From contig JANXWZ010000242.1 in the NCBI GenBank assembly GCA_025350865.1, positions 1 through 32,723 on the forward strand: a DNA stretch of 32,723 nt, in the 5' to 3' direction. Source of the stretch: Rhodanobacteraceae bacterium (lineage in GTDB: Bacteria > Acidobacteriota > Terriglobia > Terriglobales > Acidobacteriaceae). The notes beneath the pieces were generated by a model. That model worked only from the letters and a program-made list of their open reading frames with translations. It made no database searches and was not told where the DNA came from. Positions 1-9,384 of this stretch are shown here, piece after piece. The translations under genes were made by a program, and so were the position numbers. The stretch's first letter is position 1; the number at the start of each line of letters is the position of its first letter.

Positions 1-1
1 G

Positions 2-175
2 TGGGCGTTCGTGGGCCCGGACGGCAAGGAAATACTCATGCGGCGCGGGTCGCGCACGCCGGTCGAAGCTTTCATGCAGTTCGACCAGTACGTGTCGAGT
101 GGCGCATATCAAAAGGTTTCGCTGGAAAGTTTTCTTGCCCAGCGCGGCACGCAAGAGGCCAAGCCGCCGGAATAG
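2..175 (+). CDS. Thioredoxin-like (SoxW-type) protein, C-terminal fragment
   Basis: The frame is open from the window edge and ends at TAG 173-175, giving 57 residues of a C-terminus. The visible part contains FVGPDGKEILMRRGSRTP, then a helix with EAFMQFDQYV and a tail SGAYQKVSLESFL. This matches the last strand-helix of SoxW/DsbE-like thioredoxin-fold proteins: a 'dGkei.r..G' turn, then a helix and a 'YVs.gaY...sf..fl' tail. The redox CxxC would lie upstream of the window, so activity cannot be judged. The next frame (lipoate ligase-like) starts 45 bp downstream, suggesting a shared transcript. It could be any TlpA/SoxW family member; the assignment is by pattern only. Confidence 0.5.
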   Translation, partial: WAFVGPDGKEILMRRGSRTPVEAFMQFDQYVSSGAYQKVSLESFLAQRGTQEAKPPE

Positions 176-220
176 GCAGTGCGCCGGCGGCGCGCCGCAC
201 CGATCGACGGGGACCCGCGA

Positions 221-367
221 ATGAGCGAAATGTGGCGTGTCGTGGACAGCGGCCTGCGTTCCGCGGCGCAGAACATCGCGCTCGATCGCGCGCTTCTCGA
301 AGCGCGACACGCCGACGAAATTTCGAGCACGTTGCGCTTCACCCGCTCATCGCAAAGTGCGCGATGA
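221..367 (+). pseudogene. Lipoate-protein ligase-like gene, truncated N-terminal remnant
   Basis: ATG 221 opens MSEMWRVVDSGLRSAAQN and continues with IALDRALLEARHADEISSTLRF. This is the typical N-terminus of the BPL/LplA/LipB-fold lipoate ligase family (a W-R-x-x-D-S-G start and an N-x-A-x-D-x-A-L-L-E helix). After about 42 residues the resemblance stops, and a stop codon follows at 365-367. Neither other forward frame continues the family sequence (the expected RxxGGGA region is absent), so this is a truncation and not a simple frameshift. The break falls at an inverted repeat (347-367), and bcsZ begins immediately after it. Real gene decay, a recombination junction and an assembly chimera are all possible. 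Confidence 0.55.
347..367. repeat. Short inverted repeat at the lpl/bcsZ junction
   Basis: TCATCGC (347-353) and GCGATGA (361-367) are perfect 7-bp inverted repeats around a 7-nt loop. They sit exactly where lipoate-ligase similarity ends and the bcsZ reading frame opens. The arms could be coincidental, but the location marks a likely junction. Confidence 0.4.
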
Positions 368-412
368 ATGGGGCACGGTTTGGATGGAAGCAGGGAGTTA
401 TCGTTGGTTGTG

Positions 413-1600
413 ATGCGCGAGTTGAAGCGGAGAGCCGGACGGGTGTTGCGACCGTCCGGCTCTCTCGTGCTTATGCTTGCGATGCTGACGGCTCTACAGG
501 GCTGCGACGCGCAGCCGCAACCGTGGCCTCTGTGGGAGGCTTACACCAAGCGCTTCCTGGACGATCAGGGCCGGATCATTGATCGCTCGGCAGGGGATCG
601 GACGACCAGCGAAGGTCAGGCGTATGCATTGTTTTTTGCGCTGGTGGACAACGACAAGCCGAAGTTTGAAAAAATCCTGAAGTGGACGGAGGCGAATCTT
701 GCGGGCGGGGATTTGACGTCGCGTCTGCCCGCGTGGGAGTGGGGTTATACCAGCGATGGGAGTTGGAAGACGCGGGACGATAACCCTGCGTCTGATGCGG
801 ATTTGTGGCTGACCTACGCGCTGCTGGAGGCCGGGCGGCTGTGGCACGATCCCCGTTATGAAAACCTGGGCAAGGTGCTGGCGGCGCGCATCGCCAAGGA
901 AGAAGTAGGGCTGGTTCCGGGGCTGGGTACTGCGTTGCTTCCGGGACCGCACGGGTTTCATCCCGATGAACAGACGTATGTGTTGAACCCAAGCTACATG
1001 CCCCTTCCGGTCGTGGCATACCTGGCCAAAGCGGTTCCCGATGGGCCGTGGGGCCAGATTTTGGAGACGATGGCGCAGCTTTACAGCGCGGAGGCGGGCA
1101 ACGGGTTTGCGATGGATTGGGTTTCGGCGGGCGGCGGCGGGCTGCACGCTGTGGCTCCGCCGACGGAACCAACGGCAGGCAAACAGGAGCCGCAACCGGC
1201 CGGCAGCTACGACGCGATCCGGGTGTATTTGTGGGTAGGGATTGCAGACCCGGGGACTCGGGGCCGCACCGAGTTGATGGCGCAGGTTTCCGGGATGGGC
1301 AACGCGATGAAGTCGGTGGTGACGCCTCCGCTGGAGGTGGACTCGTCCGGCAAGGTACTGCGGGCGGAGGGGCCGGTAGGATTTTCCGCAGCCCTGATCC
1401 CGTACCTTCAGGCGGCGGGACTGAAGGGTCCAGCGAAGCTCCAGCAGGACCGGATGATCGCGTCGCAGGATCCTGTAACCGGACTGTATGGGCATCCGGG
1501 GGAGTACTACGACGAAAATCTTGCCCTTTTTTCCACCGGTTGGACCGAACAAAGATACCGGTTTGATCGCGACGGGAAACTCCACTTAAAGTGGAAATAA
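413..1600 (+). CDS. bcsZ: BcsZ, periplasmic cellulase (GH8 endo-1,4-beta-glucanase) of cellulose synthesis
   Basis: A 395-residue GH8 enzyme that cuts beta-1,4-glucan in the periplasm during bacterial cellulose export. Motifs along the chain match BcsZ: WPLWEAY at 38-44, TTSEGQAYALFFAL with the catalytic acid Glu67, LPAWEWG, SDADLWLTYALLEAGRLW, VPGLGTALLPG, LNPSYMPLP, and SYDAIRVYLWVG with the probable base Asp267, then GPVGFSAALIPYLQ. The N-terminus has basic residues, a hydrophobic stretch (19-28) and LQGC, which could be a weak lipobox (Cys31) or a signal-peptidase I substrate. I chose ATG 413 because it gives a clean signal peptide; ATG 368 is also in frame but adds 15 odd residues. bcsC follows 154 bp downstream. 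The bcsA/bcsB synthase genes usually linked to it are not in the window; the sequence just upstream is a junction. Confidence 0.93.
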   Translation: MRELKRRAGRVLRPSGSLVLMLAMLTALQGCDAQPQPWPLWEAYTKRFLDDQGRIIDRSAGDRTTSEGQAYALFFALVDNDKPKFEKILKWTEANLAGGDLTSRLPAWEWGYTSDGSWKTRDDNPASDADLWLTYALLEAGRLWHDPRYENLGKVLAARIAKEEVGLVPGLGTALLPGPHGFHPDEQTYVLNPSYMPLPVVAYLAKAVPDGPWGQILETMAQLYSAEAGNGFAMDWVSAGGGGLHAVAPPTEPTAGKQEPQPAGSYDAIRVYLWVGIADPGTRGRTELMAQVSGMGNAMKSVVTPPLEVDSSGKVLRAEGPVGFSAALIPYLQAAGLKGPAKLQQDRMIASQDPVTGLYGHPGEYYDENLALFSTGWTEQRYRFDRDGKLHLKWK

Positions 1601-1754
1601 GAGCGTCTTTATTGGGCTTTTGTGTGCATGGGTAGCGCACAACTCGCGGTGCAGAAAATACATTACAAGGCGCAAGAAAGACGGTAACCTCAAGGGGATA
1701 GCTGCAGTATCCATCTTGATACCTCCGGGGTCTAGCAGCGCGTTGACTTTACTT

Positions 1755-4700
1755 ATGACCAACTTGCCAACATTTCGAATTCGGGCGTCAGCAATCCTCC
1801 TTGGTGCGTGTTCTTTTGCCCCGCTTGCTCTCCCTCTGGCGGCGCAAGCTCCCGCCACGGCCCAGGCACCGCCCGCGGCGACGCAGTCTTTGTTGGATAA
1901 GGCCCATGCGCTGGAGGTTCGGGGACGTGTGGACATGGCCGCGCAGACCTGGCAGCAGGTCCTGCTCGCCGATCCGAACAATACCGAGGCGCTGGGAGGG
2001 TTGGCACGGGCCGCTAAACTCAGCGGGAATCCAAAGCTGGCCGAGACTTACATCGAGCGGTTACGGGCGATCAATCCGGACGACCCGGGAATTGCACGGG
2101 CGCAGCAGATGGGGACGCAGTCTGACCACAATGCCGATCTGGCACAAGCTGGAAAACTGGCCCAGCAGGGACAATATGCCGAGGCCATGGCCAGCTATCG
2201 CAAGCTCTATGGCGATACACCTCCGGCGGGCGACATCGCGTTGGCTTACTACGAGACCGAGGCGGCGACGGAAGACGGCCGTCCCCGGGCGATTTCCGGG
2301 TTGCGAAATCTGGTGTCAAAGAATCCGGGCGACTCGCGGTACCAGGTCGCGCTGGGACGGATTCTGACTTACAACCCGAAGACCCGGGCTGAAGGCCGCA
2401 AGATGCTGGAAGCGCATCAGTTGGACCCGCAGGCGGTTGAGGCGTTGCGCCAGTCATTGTTGTGGGATGCCCAGAACCCGGCTACATCGAACGAGATTAA
2501 GGACTACCTGGCGCACCACAATGATGTTCAGCTTGCGAATGCGCTGCGGACCATGCCGAAGGCTGCTGGTCCAGCCAGGCCTGCACCTGTGCTTACTCCC
2601 GAGCAGAAGGCTGCCGCAGCCTTGCTCGCCAGCACGAACGCCGAAGAGCAGGCAGCTTACAAGGCGCTGAACGCCAAGCATCTGGAAGAGGCCGAGCAGA
2701 AGTTCAAGGCGATTCTGGCCAAGACCCCTGACAATGCGAACGCGCTGGCCGGGATGGGCTACATCCGGATGCAGCAAGCCAACTTTGGCGGAGCGATCAG
2801 TTTTCTCGCGCAGGCGAAGCAGGACGGTTCGAAGGATGCGGGTCTGGAGCCCGCCCTGGCGACTTCGCGCTTCTGGTACACGATGGGTGAAGGCGCGGCG
2901 GCGTTGAACGAGAACGATTTGCCTGCGGCAGAGAAGCAGTATCGTGCGGCGCTGGGCATGAGGCCGACGAGTGTTGAGGCTTTGGAAGGGCTGGGCGGAA
3001 CGTTGCTCAGAGCCCAGCAGTTTGAGGCAGCGACGCCTTACTTTGCGGAGTTCGTCAAGCTGAAGCCGACGGCCGGCCATGCGTGGCGTGGGCTGTTTCT
3101 TGCGCAGTTTGGTGCGGGCAATTCCCCGCAGGCTCTGGCGAGCGAAAAGGCGATGCCGGCGGCGGTGCGTGCCGAGCTTTACAAGGATCCGTTATACCTG
3201 CGGACGTTGTCGTCGGCCTACTCTGCTGTGGGCGAAGACGGCAATGCGCAGAAGGTGTTGAAGGCTGCGCTCGACCTGCCTTTCCCGGCGGATGCGCGCG
3301 GACTGGAGGCGGAGACGCAACTGCAGTACGCGGGATTGCTGCAGGCGGCTAATCGTCTGGAGCAGGCGGCGGGGCTGTATCGGCAGGTGCTGGCCAAGAA
3401 CCAGAACAACACCGAGGCCTGGCAGGGCCTGGTCCGAACCGAGCACTCGATCGGGCAGGATGAGCAGGCGCTGCAGACTCTGGAAAGCATGCCACCTGCG
3501 AGCTATGCGCTGGCGATGCGGGAGCCTGGATTCGACGCGACCGTGGCTGGGCTATACCAGTCACAGAAGCGGCTCGATGTAGCGCAGGACATTCTGGAAA
3601 AGGCGATCTCGAATCAGATATCGTCTGGGCAGAAGGCTTCTGTGCCGGCTCAATTGCAGCTTGCGGGGATTTATCTGCAACGCAATAATCCGCAGCAGGC
3701 GTACCCGCTCTATCAGCAGCTGCTGAAGGAATATCCGGATCGGACTGAGGCCTGGAAGGGTTTGCTTTCAGCACTGCACAGCACCGGCCGCGACTCTGAA
3801 GCAGTTGCCCAGGTGCAACAGATTCCGCAGGCAACTCGCGTACAGCTTGAGAACGACGTGGACTTCCTGCAGACGATGGGCTCGGCGTATAACGCGCTGG
3901 GACAGCCGCAGCAGGCATCGATCTTCCTCCGGCGCGTGCAGCAACACTATGCGACCGAACACGCGCTGGCTCCGGCCGATGTGGACGTCCAGAATGCGTG
4001 GCTGTTGTACAACGGCGGCAACGATCAGGGACTGCATCGGCAACTGCTGACGCTGGGCGGTCGTACCGATCTTAGCGATACGCAGCGGCGGACGATCCAG
4101 ACGATCTGGGCCAACTGGGCGGTGCGTCGCGCCAATCAGTCAGCAGCAGCGGGCGACAACAAGCGCGCGCTTGCAATTCTGAATGCGACGGCTCGTGCGT
4201 TCCCGGATAATCCCGGTGTGATCAAGGCGCTGGCGGGTGGGTACTCGCGGGCGGGCATGTCGAAGCAGGCAGTGTTGATCTGGAAGGCTCAGGACATGAA
4301 GTCCGGCACCGCTTCCGACTACAAGGCTGCAATCGGCGCGGCGCTGGCCGATGGCGACACGAAGGATGCCGAGACATGGCTGCGGTTTGCGCTGAATGAA
4401 TATCCGAAGGACGCGGATTTGCTCATCCTGGGAGCGAAGTTCGAGTCGGCTCGCGGCGATACCAACCGTGCGGTCGACTACTACCGCGCGTCGCTCGATG
4501 CGATGCCTCCGCCTGACCCCGGTGCGGAGTTGGCGACGGAGTTGAGCCGCCCGGTTCCGTTAACCGCGGCGCAGTTGCCGAGTTCGAAGTACGGGCAGGA
4601 TCTGGCGACGTTGCTGGCTCCGAACGCTAATGACAAACAGCAGAGTTCGTTCGATCAGGCTCCAGCGATGCCGCCGTCGAACCAGCCTTATCTGCCGAGC

Positions 4701-7043
4701 TACGGCTCGATGGGGGCTCCGGTGCAGTTTCTATCGGACCCGATGCCGACAAACCCGTCGACTTCAGTGGTGCCGTCTTACATGAATAACCCGGCGCAAA
4801 AGCCGGCAGCGGCACCGCCGCCAGCGACGCCGCGCACGAAGTTGAAAGATTATGTTCCTCAGGCTTCCGTTGAGGAGTTGCTGCCGTCGGATGCGACCCA
4901 TGTGCCGGACAGCGTCGTTGCAGCGTATATGGATGATGCCGCACCGGTGCTGACCCCCGCGATGTATCAGCAGCAGCAGGTGACTCGGGTGACGCAGCAG
5001 GCGACGGACCAGAATCGTCCGCTGCCTGCCGGGCCTCTAACGACGCAGCCGACGAATGCGCAAACTGCGACTCAGGCGGTCCAGGCTCCGCAGCCGAAAC
5101 AGGTGATCGATCCGATTACGGGTGAAATCTTTGGGCCGTTCGTCCCGTACAAGCCGACCAATGTACAGCTGGGCAGCAACCCGGGTACACGGCCGCTGAC
5201 TCAGCCTGAGGTGACGGACGTGTTGCCTACGGCGCGCTATGTGCCAAACGCCAAGGTGAAGTCGAACACGTCGTCGCATCCGGATATCAATGCTGCGAAG
5301 GCAGAATCGATACGCCGCCGCCAATCGGAACCGCCGCTGACAGGTGTGAGCAAGCCGCCGCAAGACGAGATCACCACGACTCCGACGGAGGGCGTGCAGT
5401 ACACGGGCCAGAACGGTCAGGTTGCCCAGCCAGCGAAAGGGACGACGCAGCAATCGACGACGTATGCGGCACCGGCTCAGCAAAGCGGCGATAGCTACGG
5501 CCAGCAGTATCCGCAGCCGGGAACTGGACGCGGAACGGTTGCACCGCGCGGCCGGATTCGCGCCCGCGCAGAACAACCGGCACCTGCACCCGCTCCGGCG
5601 ATCGAACCAGCACCGGCTCCTGCGGTGCAGTCGGGCTTGAGCTATCCGGGCGTTGGGACGGGACTTTCGTACCAGCCCTATCCGAGTGTTGGCCCGGCGT
5701 ATCCGCTCGGACCGGCTCCGACGGACGATGATTTGCGTGCGCTGCATCTGCCGGGATTGCGCGGACCTTCGTACACAGGGGAGATGGCGCAGATTCCGTT
5801 GACTCCGCGGCAGCAGGCGGAGCGGGATCTGGCGACGCTTGAGTCTTCGTACAGCGGATGGGTCGGCGGTACGGCGAGCGCGCGGTATCGCAGCGGCACG
5901 GTTGGACTGGATCGCCTGACTGATCTTGAGTCTTCGGTGGAAGCTTCCGTCACGATCGGCAATGGAGTGCGGTTTACCGTGGTTCCGAAGACGGTGTTCC
6001 TGAACTCCGGGACGCTTGACACTGGGCAGTACGCAGGTCTGACAGGTGGCACGGTTCCCGTGATCGGGACGTTGACCGCCAACGCGATCAACTCTCCGGC
6101 GCAGCAGAACGCGAGCGGCATCGGCGGCGAGCTGCAGGTGTCGGCACGGCGGTTTGCAGCGGCAGTCGGCTACACCCCTTACGAATTTCTGATCCGCAAC
6201 TTTACGGGGCGTCTGCTCTTCAAGCCCACGCAGCACATTACGCTGTTTGCGAGTCGTGATTCTGTGATGGAGACACAGCTTGCGTACGCAGGTCTCCGCG
6301 ATCCCGGCAGCACTTCCGGGGTATTCGCGGGCAACATCTGGGGCGGCGTGATGAACACCGGCGGCGGCATCCGGTTCGACATGGGCGACGAGCGGGCCGG
6401 GTTCTACATTACGGCTGACGGCTCCGACCTGACGGGCTACCATGTCCTGGAGAACACCAAGATCGAAGGTTCGATGGGAGCCTACTTCCTGGCCCATACC
6501 TTCCCCGGCTATGGCAAAGTCAACGTCGGAGCGTCGCTGTTCGGGATGCACTTTGCGCAGAACGAGCGCGGCTTGAGCTATGGACTGGGCGGCTACTTCA
6601 GCCCGGATGCCTACTTCCTGGCATCAATACCGGTGACGTTTACGGGTAAGTATGGCCAGAACTTCCACTACAACGTGGCGGGTAACGTTGGCGTGCAGAC
6701 GTTCCAGGAATCGAGCCAGGCACTGTTCCCGCTGGATCGCGGATCACAGAGCAGCTATACGTCCGCGAACTGCACCAACGCTCAGGTTGCGGCTCGGACC
6801 TGCGGCTATCTTCCGATCAACAGCAACACGGGCGCGAACTACGGCTTCAATGCCGAGGGTGCGTACAAGATTACGGAGCACTGGTTCGGCGGCGCATACA
6901 TCTCGGCGAACAATACCAACAACTACAACACGGTTACGGGCGGCTTCTTCGTTCGGTATCTGTTCCGTCCGCAGACGGTGGTGGATGACTACCCGACCGG
7001 TCTGTTCCCGGTGGAAGGCTTCCGTCCGCTGCGGGTTCCGTAA
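1755..7043 (+). CDS. bcsC: BcsC-like cellulose export protein (TPR scaffold plus outer-membrane beta-barrel)
   Basis: About 1762 residues, much longer than the ~1150 of enterobacterial BcsC. BcsC guides the glucan through the periplasm and across the outer membrane. A signal peptide (hydrophobic run ending LALPLAAQA near residue 30) is followed by many tetratricopeptide repeats to about residue 940 (recurrent A-x-x-Y, G-L-G-x-x and P-D-N-x-x-A-x-x-G-x patterns). Next come about 400 residues of Pro/Gln/Thr/Ala-rich low-complexity linker, including an AP-repeat near 5575-5630. A BCSC_C barrel of roughly 400 residues begins near LESSYSGWVGGTASARYRSG (about nt 5840) and ends in alternating aromatic strands with FFVRYLFRPQT. 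ATG 1755 was chosen because it opens the signal peptide; the frame is open upstream to 1620, but that stretch looks non-coding. The gene lies downstream of bcsZ and ends before a strong terminator. Confidence 0.92.
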   Translation: MTNLPTFRIRASAILLGACSFAPLALPLAAQAPATAQAPPAATQSLLDKAHALEVRGRVDMAAQTWQQVLLADPNNTEALGGLARAAKLSGNPKLAETYIERLRAINPDDPGIARAQQMGTQSDHNADLAQAGKLAQQGQYAEAMASYRKLYGDTPPAGDIALAYYETEAATEDGRPRAISGLRNLVSKNPGDSRYQVALGRILTYNPKTRAEGRKMLEAHQLDPQAVEALRQSLLWDAQNPATSNEIKDYLAHHNDVQLANALRTMPKAAGPARPAPVLTPEQKAAAALLASTNAEEQAAYKALNAKHLEEAEQKFKAILAKTPDNANALAGMGYIRMQQANFGGAISFLAQAKQDGSKDAGLEPALATSRFWYTMGEGAAALNENDLPAAEKQYRAALGMRPTSVEALEGLGGTLLRAQQFEAATPYFAEFVKLKPTAGHAWRGLFLAQFGAGNSPQALASEKAMPAAVRAELYKDPLYLRTLSSAYSAVGEDGNAQKVLKAALDLPFPADARGLEAETQLQYAGLLQAANRLEQAAGLYRQVLAKNQNNTEAWQGLVRTEHSIGQDEQALQTLESMPPASYALAMREPGFDATVAGLYQSQKRLDVAQDILEKAISNQISSGQKASVPAQLQLAGIYLQRNNPQQAYPLYQQLLKEYPDRTEAWKGLLSALHSTGRDSEAVAQVQQIPQATRVQLENDVDFLQTMGSAYNALGQPQQASIFLRRVQQHYATEHALAPADVDVQNAWLLYNGGNDQGLHRQLLTLGGRTDLSDTQRRTIQTIWANWAVRRANQSAAAGDNKRALAILNATARAFPDNPGVIKALAGGYSRAGMSKQAVLIWKAQDMKSGTASDYKAAIGAALADGDTKDAETWLRFALNEYPKDADLLILGAKFESARGDTNRAVDYYRASLDAMPPPDPGAELATELSRPVPLTAAQLPSSKYGQDLATLLAPNANDKQQSSFDQAPAMPPSNQPYLPSYGSMGAPVQFLSDPMPTNPSTSVVPSYMNNPAQKPAAAPPPATPRTKLKDYVPQASVEELLPSDATHVPDSVVAAYMDDAAPVLTPAMYQQQQVTRVTQQATDQNRPLPAGPLTTQPTNAQTATQAVQAPQPKQVIDPITGEIFGPFVPYKPTNVQLGSNPGTRPLTQPEVTDVLPTARYVPNAKVKSNTSSHPDINAAKAESIRRRQSEPPLTGVSKPPQDEITTTPTEGVQYTGQNGQVAQPAKGTTQQSTTYAAPAQQSGDSYGQQYPQPGTGRGTVAPRGRIRARAEQPAPAPAPAIEPAPAPAVQSGLSYPGVGTGLSYQPYPSVGPAYPLGPAPTDDDLRALHLPGLRGPSYTGEMAQIPLTPRQQAERDLATLESSYSGWVGGTASARYRSGTVGLDRLTDLESSVEASVTIGNGVRFTVVPKTVFLNSGTLDTGQYAGLTGGTVPVIGTLTANAINSPAQQNASGIGGELQVSARRFAAAVGYTPYEFLIRNFTGRLLFKPTQHITLFASRDSVMETQLAYAGLRDPGSTSGVFAGNIWGGVMNTGGGIRFDMGDERAGFYITADGSDLTGYHVLENTKIEGSMGAYFLAHTFPGYGKVNVGASLFGMHFAQNERGLSYGLGGYFSPDAYFLASIPVTFTGKYGQNFHYNVAGNVGVQTFQESSQALFPLDRGSQSSYTSANCTNAQVAARTCGYLPINSNTGANYGFNAEGAYKITEHWFGGAYISANNTNNYNTVTGGFFVRYLFRPQTVVDDYPTGLFPVEGFRPLRVP

Positions 7044-7369
7044 GGGCATCTCGCCAGCTCTTTCGGGGTTCGGAAGGTGCTGAGGCACGGTCTTCGAGTG
7101 GAGAGTTGCGAGTCTTGGGTTCAGCATCGAGAGACCTGGCTTTGGCCGGTGATGCAGCGGATTCGGCGTGTTACCAACAGCGACCCATCCCTTCCGGATG
7201 GGTCTTTTGTTGTAGTAGAAAGTGATTGCTATTGCGGTGTTTCCACCGTATAACAATCCCAACCTCAAACTCAACGTAGGCGGGCCCACAGGCAATTTGG
7301 CCAGTATGATTCGCAGGTATTTTGAGGTGCCGCGGGTTCCGTCGATGGATGTGCTGCTGAAAGGCGCTC
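7044..7369. other. Intergenic region between bcsC and the DUF3857 pair
   Basis: These 326 bp hold the bcsC terminator (7183-7212) and, downstream of it, an AT-richer stretch (about 7205-7260) where a promoter for the DUF3857 pair would be expected. I found no convincing -35/-10 pair. The open frames that cross it have no protein character. Confidence 0.6.
7183..7212 (+). terminator. Rho-independent terminator after bcsC
   Basis: ACCCATCC (7183-7190), loop CTTCC, GGATGGGT (7196-7203) form a perfect 8-bp stem followed by CTTTTGTTG. It lies 140 bp after the bcsC stop and ahead of the next transcription unit. Confidence 0.8.
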
Positions 7370-9358
7370 ATGATCCTCCTGCACCCGTGTTTCAAGGCGC
7401 GCGCCTCTTTGCTTGTCGTGTCGATTGTCTCCCTGCTTCCTGCGGCCCATGCCTTGTCGTCGAAAGATTCTGTGCCGGAGTGGGTGACGGCGGCAGTCGC
7501 CCAGCCCAAGGGTACCTATTCGCCCGAAACGAGCGCGGTGGAGTTGCTGAACGAGACGACGCTCACCGTTGGAACCGACGGCAAGGCTGTAGAGCGGAGA
7601 CGCCGCGTTGTGCGAATTCTGCGCCCCAATGGCCGGGATGAGGGCATCATCGTTGTGCCGTATGACAAGGACACGAAGATTCTATCGCTGCACATCTGGA
7701 GCGTTGGGCCGGACGGCCATGAGTACGCGATGAAAGACAACGAGGTCGCCGACGAGGGCTACCCCGGCGGTGGCGGACTGTATTTTGACGAGCGGTTCAA
7801 GGTGGCGAAGGCTCCGGGGCGCGATCCGGGCGGCGTGGTGGCGTACGAGGTGGAGCAGCGGATTGCGCCGTATACACACGAGGCGACTTTTCAGTTTCAG
7901 AGCGACATTCCGCACGTAAACCAGAGCTTCACCCTGGAAGTTCCCCCGAACTACGCTTATGTCACCGTCTTCGCCCACCACGATGCGGTGAAGGCGATCG
8001 ATCTGGAACACCAGCGGTACCGGTGGGAGATGAATGCGGTTCCGGCGATCGATTTGGAGCGGGTGCCCATGCATCCATCGGCCTCAGCCCTGGCGGGCCG
8101 CATGACGGTACACTTCGGACCAGTCGGCAGCACTGGCGCCCCGCTGGGGAGCTGGCAGGAGATCGGCGAGTGGTACGACGGCTTGTCGCGCGACCGCCTG
8201 GTTGCGACGCCCGACATTGCAGCCAAAACGGCGGAGTTGACCGCAGGCAAGACGGACTTCTACGACAAGGCGGAGGCCATCGGCGAGTTTGTGCAGAAGC
8301 AGGTTCGCTACTTCGTCATCGAAATGGGGATCGGCGGCTTTCAACCACATTCGGCTGGCGACATCTTTCGCAACCGGTACGGCGATTGCAAGGATAAGGC
8401 GACGCTACTTTCGGCCATGCTGTCGACGGTGGGCATCCACTCGGCGATCATGATCGTCGACGACCGCCGGGGTGTGATCGATCCGGTTTCGCCCTCGCTC
8501 TACGCCGATCACGCCATCGGGGCAATCGAGATTCCCAAGGGGTATGAATCGCCGAAGCTGCGCAGCGTTTTCGTTGCAAAATCGGGGAAACGGTACCTGA
8601 TCTTCGACCCCACTTGGGAGAAAACCGCGTTCGGGCAGCTCGCACACAATCTGCAGGGGAGCTACGGCATCCTGATGGAGGGCAAGGCTACGGAGATCGT
8701 CGAGATGCCCGTGATGCGGCCTGACCTCAACACCATTCAGCGGTCCGCAAAGTTCCAGTTGGACGCAGACGGTTCGTTGAAGGGGGCGATCGTTGAGAAA
8801 CGGTTTGGTGACCTGTCGGAGAGCAGCCGCGATCTGTACACGTCGGCGGACGCCAAGGAGCAAAAGATGGTTTTGGATCGGCGCCTGAGCGAGGACTTCG
8901 CGTCGTTCAGTGTTGCGGACTTCAAGGTGGAGAACGTGGAGTCGCTGAACAAGGATTTGACGACCAGCTACAGCCTGATTGCTGAACGTTTCGCAAAGCC
9001 GACGGGCGGACTGTTGATGGTTCGTCCACGGGTTCTGGGGTCGGAGGGATTGCCAGTCGACCGCAAGGCGCGGCTGGTGCCGATCGACCTGAAACAGACA
9101 ATGGTCGCGAAGGATGACTTCGACATCGAGATTCCGGCCGGCTATGAGATCGACGAGATGCCCGAGCCGGTCAAGGTGGATATGGGATTCGCGTCGTATG
9201 AGAGCGCGAGCAGGATGGATGGCAACGTGTTGCATTACAGCCGGACGTATACGGTTCGCCAGGTGTCGCTGCCCGCGGACAGGTATGCGGATGTGCAGAA
9301 GCTGGCCGCGCTGATCGAGGCGGATGAACAGGGTAAGGCCGTACTAAAAAAGAAATAG
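7370..9358 (+). CDS. Exported DUF3857 / transglutaminase-like protein with intact catalytic triad
   Basis: 662 residues. The N-terminus is a signal peptide (hydrophobic 12-28, ending AAHALS). An N-terminal DUF3857 domain (about 55-250) is a beta-rich module with VRILRPNGRDEGI and YEVEQRIAPY. A transglutaminase-like cysteine-protease fold follows (about 270-430). The triad is visible: Cys340 in RYGDCKDKATLLSAML, His381 in ADHAIGAIEIP and Asp413 in IFDPTWE. The C-terminal ~230 residues are beta-rich and resemble the domain that usually follows in this family. The substrate is unknown; an envelope or periplasmic protease/transamidase role is inferred. ATG 7370 has AAAGG about 6 nt upstream. A paralogue-like gene follows after 26 bp, so the two are probably co-transcribed. 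Confidence 0.85.
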   Translation: MILLHPCFKARASLLVVSIVSLLPAAHALSSKDSVPEWVTAAVAQPKGTYSPETSAVELLNETTLTVGTDGKAVERRRRVVRILRPNGRDEGIIVVPYDKDTKILSLHIWSVGPDGHEYAMKDNEVADEGYPGGGGLYFDERFKVAKAPGRDPGGVVAYEVEQRIAPYTHEATFQFQSDIPHVNQSFTLEVPPNYAYVTVFAHHDAVKAIDLEHQRYRWEMNAVPAIDLERVPMHPSASALAGRMTVHFGPVGSTGAPLGSWQEIGEWYDGLSRDRLVATPDIAAKTAELTAGKTDFYDKAEAIGEFVQKQVRYFVIEMGIGGFQPHSAGDIFRNRYGDCKDKATLLSAMLSTVGIHSAIMIVDDRRGVIDPVSPSLYADHAIGAIEIPKGYESPKLRSVFVAKSGKRYLIFDPTWEKTAFGQLAHNLQGSYGILMEGKATEIVEMPVMRPDLNTIQRSAKFQLDADGSLKGAIVEKRFGDLSESSRDLYTSADAKEQKMVLDRRLSEDFASFSVADFKVENVESLNKDLTTSYSLIAERFAKPTGGLLMVRPRVLGSEGLPVDRKARLVPIDLKQTMVAKDDFDIEIPAGYEIDEMPEPVKVDMGFASYESASRMDGNVLHYSRTYTVRQVSLPADRYADVQKLAALIEADEQGKAVLKKK

Positions 9359-9384
9359 ATATCTGCACCGAGAAGGACTTCTTC

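Noticed and set aside
494..1640. Two long minus-strand open frames across bcsZ
   Set aside because: Antisense shadows of a well-matched GH8 gene; composition is Arg/Pro-rich without motifs.
1601..1754. Possible c-di-GMP riboswitch upstream of bcsC
   Set aside because: Cellulose genes invite this idea, but the conserved GEMM core and tetraloop-receptor sequences are not present; only a small GGATA/TATCC hairpin is seen.
5037..6551. 504-codon open frame on the minus strand inside bcsC
   Set aside because: Arg-rich shadow caused by GC-biased codons of bcsC; no domain, start context or family pattern, while the plus frame is clearly the barrel and linker of BcsC.
7222..7641. Plus-strand 139-codon frame overlapping the start of the first DUF3857 gene
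   Set aside because: It overlaps the signal peptide and DUF3857 coding sequence in another frame and has no recognisable features.
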